The notes: a model not told the origin generated them from the letters alone. DNA of 57,539 bases from an uncultured Ruminococcus sp. (GCA_947566125.1 CANOIR010000012.1:1-57539), one strand, 5' to 3'. Shown: positions 42,718 through 51,899, counted from the first letter of the stretch. Numbers and translations are program-made.

Positions 42718-44127
42718 TCAAAAACGTGAGTACATGAATGGGTTATTTGTTGATGTGTTGACAATTATCATACTGAATACAAATATTATTAAAAGTATGA
42801 CTTTTATAACGATGCTGTCTTTGAATCTATTGTATATTTTTTCTGTAACAGGCAGGCAGAAGAATACGCAAGCAACAAGCAGCTGCCAATAATTGCCGAG
42901 TGCATTCCAGAAATCTTTTGTTGTAACAAAATCAGGAGAACCTCTAAACGGGAAAAGACGTGAGAAGTATATTCCAATATCGCCAATATCACGCATTGCA
43001 AATACTATCCATGTAAGTGGGATCAAAAAGCATACATAAACGTGTTTAAGTACATGTGTACGTGCAAGATATTTTCCGATGCAAAAACGTTCAAGCATTA
43101 TAAGACCAAAGAATATTATACCCCATAGTATAAAATTCCAGCTTGCACCATGCCACAATCCTGTAAACGCCCATACAAGAAATGTGTTTCGTACAATTTT
43201 TATAGTGCTGCATCTGCTTCCGCCAAGAGGGAAATAAATATATTTTTTAAACCATTTTCCGAGTGTGATGTGCCATCTTCTCCAAAATTCAGAAATACTT
43301 CCAGAAGCATAAGGGTGGTCAAAGTTTTTCGGAAGTTCAAATCCAAGCATTCTTCCGATGCCTATAGCCATAAGAGAATATCCGAAGAAGTCAAAATACA
43401 GCTGGAAACTATAGCTTATTGCACCAAGCCATGCATATGGACAAGATATACTTTCATATCCATAACGTGACATACCAGCCCAAAGGGTTCCCATATTATC
43501 AGCTAGAATTGTCTTTGCACCAAGACCTAATATAAATGTTTGAAGTCCGTTTTCAATATTATCCAATGATATCTTTTTGAAATACAGACCATTTACAATC
43601 TCACCATATTCAGTTATAGGACCGGAGATAAGTTTAGGAAACATTGTAACATATGTACCGAATGTCACAATATTATTTGCAGCATGGATTTCACGTCTGT
43701 AAACATCAACTTGATAAGATACGGTCATGAATGTAAAGTAGCTTATACCAAGAGGAAGATGCATATTTGCAGCAGGAAGCTGAACGTTGAATAGTTTTAA
43801 AAGTACATTTAGGTTTTCAACAAGGAATCCTGTATACTTAAACAGTACAAGTAATGCAAAATTAAATGCAACTATTACCCATAAAAAAGTTAGCCGTGTT
43901 TTTTGCGTTTGATTTTGCTGCCCGTGTCCTTCTATTAGTTTGCCAAATATAAAATTTACAAATACTGAAAGTAGAAGTATCAGTAAATACCAACCATCGC
44001 CCCAAGCGTAAAAAATAAGACTTCCGATAAGCAAAATTAAATTTTTGTAATTTTTGGGTGCAATGTAGTAACCAATTAGGAAGAGCGGCAGAAATCGAAA
44101 TATAAAATCGATACTGCTGAATACCAT
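42718..44127 (-). CDS. MBOAT-family O-acyltransferase (AlgI/DltB-like)
   Basis: A 469-residue membrane protein with 10 or more helices. Family signatures are LPLGISYFTFMTVSYQVDVYR, the SEFWRRWHITLGKWFKKYIYFPLGG loop and WHGASWNFILWG with the catalytic His near residue 326, ending in the usual NPFMYSRF. It moves acyl groups (often acetyl) across the membrane for O-acylation of cell-surface polymers. ATG 44127 has GGGGGAT upstream. It forms an operon with the SGNH hydrolase gene, driven by the promoter at 44233-44261. Confidence 0.93.
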   Translation of the reverse strand: MVFSSIDFIFRFLPLFLIGYYIAPKNYKNLILLIGSLIFYAWGDGWYLLILLLSVFVNFIFGKLIEGHGQQNQTQKTRLTFLWVIVAFNFALLVLFKYTGFLVENLNVLLKLFNVQLPAANMHLPLGISYFTFMTVSYQVDVYRREIHAANNIVTFGTYVTMFPKLISGPITEYGEIVNGLYFKKISLDNIENGLQTFILGLGAKTILADNMGTLWAGMSRYGYESISCPYAWLGAISYSFQLYFDFFGYSLMAIGIGRMLGFELPKNFDHPYASGSISEFWRRWHITLGKWFKKYIYFPLGGSRCSTIKIVRNTFLVWAFTGLWHGASWNFILWGIIFFGLIMLERFCIGKYLARTHVLKHVYVCFLIPLTWIVFAMRDIGDIGIYFSRLFPFRGSPDFVTTKDFWNALGNYWQLLVACVFFCLPVTEKIYNRFKDSIVIKVILLIIFVFSMIIVNTSTNNPFMYSRF

Positions 44128-44232
44128 AATATCCCCCAATCCAGAGCTATAGGCTCTTTAATATTTATTAACGTCACAAACGTCAGAAATTAGAGAATAT
44201 AATTTTGTATATATTCTCATACACGCTCAATT

Positions 44233-44261
44233 AGTATATCAAATTTTTTCCATATTGTCAA
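44233..44261 (-). promoter_or_regulatory. Sigma-A promoter of the MBOAT-SGNH operon
   Basis: Leftward TTGACA (44261-44256), 17-bp spacer, TATACT (44238-44233). A copy of the 29-bp direct repeat lies 3 bp upstream of the -35. Confidence 0.82.
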
Positions 44262-44264
44262 GCA

Positions 44265-44293
44265 TTGCACTTGATTTTGATGTAGTTTTGTAT
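44265..44293. repeat. 29-bp direct repeat, copy 1 (3' side of the phase-variable gene)
   Basis: The 29-bp sequence beginning TTGCACTTGATTTTGATGTA is repeated at 46351-46379 with a single difference (T/C). The two copies bracket one whole transcription unit. Confidence 0.85.
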
Positions 44294-44382
44294 TTTTTAT
44301 AAAAAAGAGACGATTGGAATGCCATGTTTATACTGTGTATATAATTCGATAACAACAAGTAACTCAAAAAGTGACAAAAGAA

Positions 44383-44417
44383 ATAAACACCCTAAAATTC
44401 AATTTAAGGGTGTTTAT
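44383..44417 (-). terminator. Terminator of the phase-variable membrane protein gene
   Basis: 11-bp stem ATAAACACCCT/AGGGTGTTTAT with A/T flanks, between the stop codon at 44438 and repeat copy 1. Confidence 0.85.
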
Positions 44418-44437
44418 GGATAAAAGTATGAAAAAGT

Positions 44438-46184
44438 TTAAATCTGATGAATTGCTTTTTTTCGTATCTTTTTGAACAGCAAAATCGCTCCAAGAATGAT
44501 TACGGTCAGTATTGAAACAGTATACGAAATAATTTTTATCACTGTGAGTTTATATTCAACAAATATCGAACCCTTAACGCCCGATATATCCACTCTCAGC
44601 ATACCCTTGTCATTCATACATGTTTTCAGTTCGTGACCGCTCTCGTCAGTCGCTTTATAACCCTTATACCAAATATACGGAATGTCAGCATAGGTGTTTT
44701 CTGATTCAGCCACTGTAAATGAAAGATTCCCGTTATTTCTTTCAAACGGAACTTGTTCACCGTTTTCAAGAATAAGCTTATCGGAAAGGGATTTCACATC
44801 ATCAAAATGTGTTTTCGCTTCCCACGGCAGCCATTCACCATAGCCCACATCAAAAGTAACATCCGAATTTTGATAGTAATTATCATCCATCGGGTAACCG
44901 TAATGCGGTTCGATTGTTTTAAGGTGTGTGCCTGCAAATAAAACGGTTAAAACAGTAACAGCAATCATAGAAGTTTTCAGTGCATTTGTATGTTTTGCGA
45001 CAATAAAAATATATACCGCTGCAGCAATCGCAATCAGCGTCGAAGCCATTGCAAATAAACGCCACGGAAACTGCGTAAAATTAAGGATCGGAGCCAGTAT
45101 TTTCCAAGGTGCAATGTTGGTAGCAAGCAAGCAAATAATAAAACCCAGTATCATGAACGTGTCCGCAGCTACGATAAGCTTATGGCGATGATTATCTCCT
45201 TCACTTTGCATGGCAATGTTTATGGGAGATTTTTTGCAAAGCATGATACGTGGTAGGCATAATGCAAATATCAGTATGCCCATGCCCGCTTCTGCATAAA
45301 GAACAGGAATATCTCTGAATAGATTGAAAAATTCTACAACATAATTTGAAGCAATGTTTATGGGATGTGAAACGGTAAGTTCGCAGGAAAACATAAATTC
45401 CAGAAGCGGAGCCCAATAAAATGCGGTAACTAATGCAGTTGTTAGTGCTGTTATGCCAAGTCTTGCAAAAAACTTCCGTAGAGTAATGTCATTGCTTATT
45501 CTCTTTAGAGAAATAAGCAGTACAACCACGCATAATCCTAAAGATAGTGCAGTAGAGATCGAATGTGTCAGGAGCATTCCGCCGATTCCAATACCTAACA
45601 CATAAGGCTTTTTAAATTTGTCAAATGCCATATCATAAAGACCATATATTATGATAGGCCAGAAAATAAACGACAAACTTTCTCCCATTGCGAATCTTGA
45701 AAACATATTATCAATTCTGTACTGGGATAAGCTGTAAATGACAGCTGCAATCGTACCGCATGTTCCGCTTCCCGATATTTTACGGGCGCAGATAAACATG
45801 AGAACATAACAAATTACGCTGTAAATGATGAGAAACAACGACATACTTGTACCCATGCTAAAGCCACAAACCCGAAGCAAAGCCGGTATAAACAGCAGTA
45901 TATCAGGATAAGCCATATAGCTTGCATAGCCAGCGCCATTATTAAACAGATAATCAACACCGCCGTTAAGCAGATCAAAATCTTCGATTCTCTTCTTCAA
46001 AGCTTCTGTTCTTAAATAGTGGTATGGCGAATCGTGACCTATCAATGGCTGTTCTAAAGGATGCAAATAGGCAATCTGTATCGCCATTACAGCGAGAAAG
46101 CATAGTATAAATATTACATATTTAACATGCTCTGAATTAAGTCGTCGGTACCCCCCCCCGGATTTTCGTCAAAATGTCAAACAT
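44438..46184 (-). CDS. GT-C/PTPS-related polytopic membrane protein, out of frame at a poly-G tract
   Basis: The start ATG 46184 has AAAGGAGG, but the frame stops after 15 codons because of nine G (46151-46159). With eight (or eleven) G it reads through for 581 residues: a basic N-terminus, a first helix (YVIFILCFLAVMAIQIAYL), a loop with GHDSPYHYLRTEALKKR, some ten further helices, an extracytoplasmic domain (about 430-540) and a last helix. The layout resembles YfhO/PTPS-related GT-C-like glycosyltransferases. The uninterrupted part covers 44438-46087, and its internal ATG 46087 has no ribosome site. Codons such as GCG, CTG, TCG and CAC look richer in GC than the neighbours. It is either phase-variable and OFF or a sequencing error. 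Confidence 0.7.
46151..46159 (-). repeat. Homopolymeric G9 tract, candidate phase-variation switch
   Basis: Nine C on the plus strand (nine G in the coding strand) fall in codons 9-12 of the membrane protein gene. Tract lengths of 8 or 11 restore the frame; 9 and 10 give early stops. Such a run is striking in AT-rich DNA. Confidence 0.75.
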
Positions 46185-46288
46185 AAGTTTTTCCTCCTTT
46201 TAAAATTTAGGCGATTGTGCACAAAAATTGCGCTGAAAGCGCAGGAACACAAGATACCCTTTGTGCAGTACTATCTTTATGATATCTA
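46185..46288 (-). promoter_or_regulatory. Structured leader of the phase-variable gene
   Basis: The minus-strand leader contains TGCACAAA/TTTGTGCA (8 bp, outer) enclosing TGCGC/GCGCA, and an alternative CACAA/TTGTG pairing that uses the same 5' arm. The two folds exclude each other. No known riboswitch was recognised. Confidence 0.35.
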
Positions 46289-46294
46289 GTTTTT

Positions 46295-46323
46295 ATTATA
46301 CAGTAATTTTGAAAAATTGTCAA
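46295..46323 (-). promoter_or_regulatory. Sigma-A promoter of the phase-variable membrane protein gene
   Basis: Leftward TTGACA (46323-46318), 17-bp spacer, TATAAT (46300-46295): full consensus. Confidence 0.88.
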
Positions 46324-46350
46324 TATTTAGGAAAACCAATCACGCAGATT

Positions 46351-46379
46351 TTGCACTTGATTTTGATGTAGCTTTGTAT
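46351..46379. repeat. 29-bp direct repeat, copy 2 (5' side of the phase-variable gene)
   Basis: 28 of 29 bases match copy 1 (44265-44293), in the same orientation; it lies 27 bp upstream of the -35 of the minus-strand promoter. Confidence 0.85.
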
Positions 46380-46516
46380 ATTATGATAATTTTATTTGTA
46401 AATTTTTATCAAGAAAAATATATAAAAGATTTATTTCTAATTTTCATAAAATCGTATTGAATAATTTGATCAATTGTGATATGATATACTTTGTATATAA
46501 TGGAGGGATTGTGATT

Positions 46517-48622
46517 ATGAATAGAATATCTGATGGTATTATGACTTCTCTTGTTTATGAAAAGGGTGACAGTACAAAACTGGGTGCAACTGTATGTACG
46601 GATAACGATGGAGTAGAGGGTGTGAATTTTGCAATTTACAGTGAACATGCACTTTCTTGTTCATTGGTTCTTTTTCGTATTGGTGAAAAACTTCCGTTTG
46701 CAGAAATTTATTTAAATGATATGAAAGACGGAAATGTTTATTCTGTTTTTGTACGTGGCCTTGAGTATGACAAGATCGAATATGGATTTAGACTTGGCGG
46801 TGAATATGACAAGTTAAAAGAGATGCGTTATCAGCAAAATCTTGTACTACTTGATCCTTATGCTAAATCTGTTTCAGGAAGAAATAGCTGGTGTATGGAA
46901 ATAGATCCTAATCGTGTTGGGAAATTTAGAGGAAGAATAGTGGATGATAAATTCGACTGGGAAGGGGATTCTTATCCTGATATTCCGCTTAAAGATCTTA
47001 TTATTTACGAAGCTCATGTTCGCAGCATGACAATGCACCCTTCTTCTAATGTAGAACATCCGGGAACATTTTCCGGACTTATTGAGAAGATACCATATAT
47101 TAAATCGCTTGGCGTAAACTGTATTGAGCTTTTGCCTATATTTGAGTTTGATGAGATGGAGTATAACCGTTTCTTCAATCAAAAGAGAATATTAAATTAT
47201 TGGGGCTATAGTACTCTCAATTTCTTTTCTCCAAAAGCAGGATATTCTTCAAATGGCATAGACGGCGGACAAACAGAAGAATTTAAGCAAATGGTAAAAG
47301 CATTTCATTCTGCCGGAATAAAAGTTATTCTTGATGTAGTATATAATCATACTGCCGAAGGTGAAGAAAAGAACAGATGTTATTCATTCCAAGGCATTGA
47401 CAATGAAGTTTATTATATAAGCCAGCCTGATGGATTTAATACTAATTATTCAGGATGTGGAAATACATTTAAGTGTAATCACCCTGTTGTACAGCAGTTT
47501 ATTCTTGACAGCCTGCGTTATTGGCATAATGTTTGTCACGTTGATGGATTCCGTTTTGATCTTGCACCTATGCTTGTAAGAGGTGTGGACGGTGTTCCGG
47601 ATTGGGAAAAACCACTTGCTAAAATGATCGCAAATGATGAATCGCTCAAGGATGCTATAATCATAGCTGAGCCTTGGGACGCTGCTGGACTTTATTTAAC
47701 AGGAAGATTTCATATATGGGGAAGATGGTCTGAATGGAATGATAAATATCGTGATTCAATGCGTCAGTTTATAAACGGAAATTCTGAATATGCACCAGAT
47801 TTTATGTCACAGTTTGCCGGCAGTGAAAATATGTATGCTCAGCGTGGTGCTGATGGTTCTATAAACTTTGTAACATGTCATGATGGTTTTACAATGTATG
47901 ACCTTGTTTCATATAATGAAAAGCATAATGATAGTAACGGCGAACAAAATCGTGATGGAAATAATTGGAATATCAGTTATAACAACGGTTGGGAAGGACA
48001 TACAGATGATCCGCACATTCGCCATATTCGCAGACGAAAGATAAAAAGCCTTTTTGCACTGCTTATGACAAGCAGAGGTGTTCCTATGATGTATGCAGGT
48101 GATGAATTGTGCAATACGCAAAATGGAAATAATAATGCATATTGTCAGGACAGTGAAATATCGTGGATAGATTGGAGCAAGATTGAAAAGGAATCAGATG
48201 TTCTTGAATTTGTAAAAAGCATTATACAATTTAGAAAAGATCATCCTGTGCTCAGAAATACTTCATATGAAAAAGATGTAAATAGTACTGGTTATCCTGA
48301 ACTTTCATTTAGATATCCGGGTGGAACAGAAGCATTTGCAGATAAAAAATCCCATTGCGTAGCAGCATTTTATGCAGAAGACCATGAAAAATATGGAACA
48401 CCTGAAGATACATTTATATATGTAATATGCAATGTTTATCAGAAAGATATAACATTTTTGCTGCCTGATTCTGATAAAATCGATTGGACTGTATTTGATG
48501 ATAGCAGCACGAGAAATCGTTTTGGTGATAAACCAGCTGATACAGTTGAAGCTGAACCGTATTCAGTAGTTATACTTACTGGTAAGAAACGTGATAATGG
48601 AATCCAGGAAGAGTGTAAGTAA
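46517..48622 (+). CDS. GlgX/isoamylase-type glycogen debranching enzyme (GH13)
   Basis: A 701-residue alpha-1,6-glucosidase-like enzyme. An N-terminal CBM48-type domain (about residues 20-150) precedes the GH13 barrel with the four conserved regions: DVVYNHT, GFRFDLAP (nucleophile Asp), IIAEPWD (acid/base Glu) and VTCHDGFT. A C-terminal beta domain ends it. It should debranch stored glycogen or imported glucan; no secretion signal is visible, so it is cytoplasmic. ATG 46517 has GGAGGG upstream; the frame extends to 46457 without a ribosome site. Whether it is GlgX or type I pullulanase-like needs a family tree. Confidence 0.88.
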   Translation: MNRISDGIMTSLVYEKGDSTKLGATVCTDNDGVEGVNFAIYSEHALSCSLVLFRIGEKLPFAEIYLNDMKDGNVYSVFVRGLEYDKIEYGFRLGGEYDKLKEMRYQQNLVLLDPYAKSVSGRNSWCMEIDPNRVGKFRGRIVDDKFDWEGDSYPDIPLKDLIIYEAHVRSMTMHPSSNVEHPGTFSGLIEKIPYIKSLGVNCIELLPIFEFDEMEYNRFFNQKRILNYWGYSTLNFFSPKAGYSSNGIDGGQTEEFKQMVKAFHSAGIKVILDVVYNHTAEGEEKNRCYSFQGIDNEVYYISQPDGFNTNYSGCGNTFKCNHPVVQQFILDSLRYWHNVCHVDGFRFDLAPMLVRGVDGVPDWEKPLAKMIANDESLKDAIIIAEPWDAAGLYLTGRFHIWGRWSEWNDKYRDSMRQFINGNSEYAPDFMSQFAGSENMYAQRGADGSINFVTCHDGFTMYDLVSYNEKHNDSNGEQNRDGNNWNISYNNGWEGHTDDPHIRHIRRRKIKSLFALLMTSRGVPMMYAGDELCNTQNGNNNAYCQDSEISWIDWSKIEKESDVLEFVKSIIQFRKDHPVLRNTSYEKDVNSTGYPELSFRYPGGTEAFADKKSHCVAAFYAEDHEKYGTPEDTFIYVICNVYQKDITFLLPDSDKIDWTVFDDSSTRNRFGDKPADTVEAEPYSVVILTGKKRDNGIQEECK

Positions 48623-48944
48623 ACCGTATTATGTTTATATTCTACGGTGTAGTGATGACTCTCTTTATACCGGAATAACGGTTGATATGAAGAATAGGTT
48701 AAAAGCACACCTTGGACTTATAAAAGGCGGAGCAAGCTATACAAAAAGTCATCCCGTTATTAGAGTTGAAGCAGTGTGGAAAGTTGAAAGCAAGTCAGAT
48801 GCACTCCGCATGGAATGTGCATTAAAAAAGCTTTCACGTTTAAAAAAACTTTCGCTTATATCTGAGCCAAACGCAATTTTTGAGAAGTATTTAAATTTAA
48901 ATCCAGAAATAAGTGCAGAAGTTTATAATTTTATAATGAAGTGA
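48597..48944 (+). CDS. GIY-YIG domain protein (YazA/UPF0213-like)
   Basis: A 115-residue protein with the GIY-YIG nuclease fold: YYVYILRCSDDSLYTGITVDMKNRLKAH near the N-terminus, then Arg- and Glu-containing helices (MECALKKLSRLKKLSLI). These small stand-alone proteins are widespread and mostly uncharacterised; DNA repair roles have been suggested. The start is uncertain: ATG 48597 overlaps the debranching gene by 26 bases and has no strong ribosome site of its own, so translation may be coupled; GTG 48591 is an alternative. Confidence 0.82.
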   Translation: MESRKSVSKPYYVYILRCSDDSLYTGITVDMKNRLKAHLGLIKGGASYTKSHPVIRVEAVWKVESKSDALRMECALKKLSRLKKLSLISEPNAIFEKYLNLNPEISAEVYNFIMK

Positions 48945-49051
48945 TAACGACAAAATTTTATGTTTTAATTTAGCATAAAATAAAATGTTCCATAAAATTG
49001 CATTTGTTTATTCGCCGAATCGTGCAAATTCGCCACGTCAATCTGATATTA

Positions 49052-49071
49052 TATATGTTAACGTACATATA
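49052..49071. repeat. Inverted repeat upstream of the 496-residue unknown gene
   Basis: TATATGT-N6-ACATATA ends 42 bp before the start codon. It could be an operator; AT-rich content makes chance possible. No clear promoter was found beside it. Confidence 0.35.
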
Positions 49072-49113
49072 CAAACATAGATATGACTGATGGATTCAGA
49101 AAGAGGCAGAGAT

Positions 49114-50604
49114 ATGCAAAAGAGGACATTATTTGGATATTTGACAAAAAAGGGTTTTATAACTGTGGAAGACGCTGCAAATGCAACTAACGTACCTTTT
49201 GAAACAGCAGAGGAGTGGCAGTGGACAGACGGGCTTTCGTCATTTACAAATGATGAAAGCAAAACGCTTGCAGAGCTTGTATTTGAAAAGGGTGATAAAA
49301 ACGAACTTGATATTATTCTTGAGCGTATATCTCCCGGGAGTAAAAATCTTCCGCAGGCATCAAAAACAGAGGTTCTTTGCAAAGCACTTAGAATCGAGTG
49401 GAATGACGGTACGGAAAATTCTGCAAATACGTCAACAAATATTTTTGAAAATGTAAATGTACATAAAAAAGAAAAAGCAAATGTACCAATACGAATATAT
49501 TTGCCGCAATGCAACGAACGAGTGCCTGCTGCTATAAAAGCATTTTGGAAAGTTGTTGAGGAAACAACGGTTCCATGTGATATTTATGTTGCTGATTGGG
49601 GTATGTATGCATTTGATGATGTGGAGCAATCAGTGTTTCAATATTGTGCAGATGAAATGATCAGTGCTGTAAAGCGTGGATTTAATGTGCATATTTTAAC
49701 TCCAGAAAAAAATGAATATGCTGACGGAAGGACAGTTCTTAGACAGCTTCCTTTATATCTTAATGAGAGAATTACATATTATAGGCTTTTCTCAGATACA
49801 AAACTTCCTGCAAATGAAAGTTGGATGAGCCTTGGAATGAAAACAGTTCTTCTCGTTCGCTTACTGCCTTCGGAAGCTCCTGTGACTACTCTTATACAAG
49901 AGCCAACTCTTGCACAATTTTATTATAATTGGACACAGATACTTATTGCAGAAACACGGCCTATAAATCATCATATGGATGATAGAGATACTGTTCAGAT
50001 ATTTACAAGGATGAAATCCGATGTCCATCCTCTTTTGACGGTATATTTTCTTGAGTCTGCACCATCATGCCTTCATATGTCACCGCAGCTTCAAAGAGAA
50101 GTTTTAAAGGCAAATGATGCAAGTGATGAAGAAATTGCTCAATGCCAGAAAATAAGTATGCTTCGTGCAAGCATAAGAAGTATTTGCAGGTGTACGCAAA
50201 TATATAATGGCGACAGAATATTACAGCTTTTGCAGCAAGACAAGTATAAAGATCCAATGATTTCGGGTATACTGGGAAGACCGGCATATGTTACATCAGA
50301 GCAGCTGAAAAAACAGCTTAGATTTTTTCTTTCTGAAACAGAGCATACTAATTATACAATGTATCTTCCATCATTTGAAATGGATCTAAGACTTTCTCAA
50401 TGCGGCGTATCAATTGCAGTTCAGGAAGACAGTATGACGGCAGTTATGGATCTTACAAATCGCAGCAGGAATTTTTATAGCAATGATCTTTCTTGTACGG
50501 GTGGATTTTCAACTTATATGGAACAGCTTAGTAAAATGATACCGCCTGTTAAGCGAAGCGGAAATTGGACAAGAAGACTTCTTAAAAGGTATATAGAGCT
50601 TTAA
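49114..50604 (+). CDS. Conserved-looking hypothetical protein, 496 residues
   Basis: Not recognised. The first 30 residues (MQKRTLFGYLTKKGFITVEDAANATNVPF) look like a short helix-turn-helix or DnaD-like helical segment. A charged linker around residues 90-125 leads to a globular alpha/beta region (VPIRIYLPQCNERVPAAIKAFWKVVEETTVPCDIYVADWG onwards). There is no signal peptide or membrane helix. The C-terminus is basic (WTRRLLKRYIEL). ATG 49114 has AAAGAGG eight bases upstream; ATG 49090 is an alternative. It could be a transcription factor with a sensor domain, but that is a guess. Confidence 0.7.
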   Translation: MQKRTLFGYLTKKGFITVEDAANATNVPFETAEEWQWTDGLSSFTNDESKTLAELVFEKGDKNELDIILERISPGSKNLPQASKTEVLCKALRIEWNDGTENSANTSTNIFENVNVHKKEKANVPIRIYLPQCNERVPAAIKAFWKVVEETTVPCDIYVADWGMYAFDDVEQSVFQYCADEMISAVKRGFNVHILTPEKNEYADGRTVLRQLPLYLNERITYYRLFSDTKLPANESWMSLGMKTVLLVRLLPSEAPVTTLIQEPTLAQFYYNWTQILIAETRPINHHMDDRDTVQIFTRMKSDVHPLLTVYFLESAPSCLHMSPQLQREVLKANDASDEEIAQCQKISMLRASIRSICRCTQIYNGDRILQLLQQDKYKDPMISGILGRPAYVTSEQLKKQLRFFLSETEHTNYTMYLPSFEMDLRLSQCGVSIAVQEDSMTAVMDLTNRSRNFYSNDLSCTGGFSTYMEQLSKMIPPVKRSGNWTRRLLKRYIEL

Positions 50605-50711
50605 TTTTATAATAGATGTGTTGTTTAAATGAGCCTTGACTTTTTTTTGTTTTATGTTATAATATAATAAAATTGATGCAGATTTCTGCTAAAAAATTGG
50701 AGATGAATTGT

Positions 50712-51740
50712 TTGGCTTCATTTAATCAGGTCTATGTTGATATTAACCTTACAGCCATTAAAGAAAATATAAATTATACATATGAATTGTGCAAGAAAAA
50801 ATCTATAGACCTTGCTGTTGTTGCTAAGAGTATATGTGCTGACAGTCGTATTTTAGAGGTAATAGAAAAATCTCCGGCTGGTGTGATCGCTGATTCAAGG
50901 CTTGATAATTTTGCTGCTTTTGATACCAAAATGACACGCTTTTTAATACGACCTTCTTCATATATGGAAGCTGAAATGGTAGTGAAATATTCTGATATAA
51001 GTATGCAGACATCGCTTGAATCTGTAATCGCCATTGAAAAAGCTGCGTACAAATTGGGTAAAACTCATGATATTTTAATAATGATCGATTTAGGAGATCT
51101 GCGTGATGGAATTTATTATGCTGATAGCAAAACGATTTTTGAATTGGCGGATTATATTCATAATAGTAAGTCACTGCTTTTGGCAGGTATTTCTGCAAAT
51201 TACAATTGCTTTTCTCATCTTTTGCCAAACAGCGATAATATGAATATAATGGCAGGGCTTTTTTATAAGCTGTCGCCTTATTATGATGTATCGTCACCAA
51301 TTGTTTCATGCGGAAATTCAAGTGCAGTTACTCTTCTTACTAAAAATGATATAGCTATTCCAAAGGAGATAAATCAATTCAGAATGGGAGAGACTATTGT
51401 TTTGGGACGTGACCCATCTGACAATACTTTTATATCGGGTTATCGTTATGATACGTTTGTTCTGAAAGCTATCCTTATAGAAGTATATGATAAACCATTG
51501 GATGGTAAAATTATGCGTAGAGGAGTATTGTCTATAGGAAGACAAGATCTTATGATAGAACACATAATTCCTATTGATGAAAGAATTCGTGTTCTTGGTG
51601 CTTGTTCTGATGAATGCGTTATAGACCTTTCTGATGCACCGGAGTATAAGACAGGAGATTTTGTTAAATTTCAGCTGGAGTATGATGCCCTTATGACATT
51701 GTTTGCCGGAAATTTCTTTCAGAAAAAATATATGGAATAA
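50712..51740 (+). CDS. Alanine/ornithine racemase-like PLP-dependent enzyme
   Basis: A 342-residue fold-type III PLP enzyme. The N-terminal barrel starts VYVDINLTAIKENINYTYELC, and the PLP-binding Lys lies in LAVVAKSICAD (about residue 38). The phosphate and C-terminal patterns SCGNSSAVTLL and EINQFRMGETIVLGRD match the alanine/ornithine racemase-like group rather than classical Alr. The substrate amino acid is unknown. TTG 50712 is the likely start because TTGGAG lies nine bases upstream; ATG 50703 directly abuts that site. It is a single gene with a terminator at 51762-51794. Confidence 0.8.
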   Translation: MASFNQVYVDINLTAIKENINYTYELCKKKSIDLAVVAKSICADSRILEVIEKSPAGVIADSRLDNFAAFDTKMTRFLIRPSSYMEAEMVVKYSDISMQTSLESVIAIEKAAYKLGKTHDILIMIDLGDLRDGIYYADSKTIFELADYIHNSKSLLLAGISANYNCFSHLLPNSDNMNIMAGLFYKLSPYYDVSSPIVSCGNSSAVTLLTKNDIAIPKEINQFRMGETIVLGRDPSDNTFISGYRYDTFVLKAILIEVYDKPLDGKIMRRGVLSIGRQDLMIEHIIPIDERIRVLGACSDECVIDLSDAPEYKTGDFVKFQLEYDALMTLFAGNFFQKKYME

Positions 51741-51761
51741 AGATTCTTATAATATAAAATC

Positions 51762-51804
51762 GCCCGAATCCGCTTAAATAATGAGGATTTGGGCAATTCT
51801 ATTT
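51762..51804 (+). terminator. Terminator of the racemase-like gene
   Basis: 10-bp stem GCCCGAATCC/GGATTTGGGC with one G:U pair, followed by AATTCTATTTT. Confidence 0.72.
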
Positions 51805-51823
51805 TAATATTAAATAATTTTTC

Positions 51824-51852
51824 TTGCAAAATGATAAAATATATGATATAAT
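51824..51852 (+). promoter_or_regulatory. Sigma-A promoter of the fbp gene
   Basis: TTGCAA (51824-51829), 17-bp spacer, TATAAT (51847-51852), 47 bp before the ATG. Confidence 0.75.
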
Positions 51853-51899
51853 GTATTTTATATACAGCGATTAAAGACAATATAAATATGGAGGAACTT

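Noticed and set aside
44438..46087. Taking ATG 46087 as the true start of the membrane protein
   Set aside because: No ribosome site precedes it and it would begin in the middle of the first membrane helix; the ATG at 46184 has AAAGGAGG and a promoter at the right distance.
46151..46159. Poly-G9 as a simple dead pseudogene
   Set aside because: The rest of the frame is fully open for 550 codons with intact promoter, ribosome site and terminator, and one base restores it; a decayed gene should show more lesions. Sequencing error remains possible.
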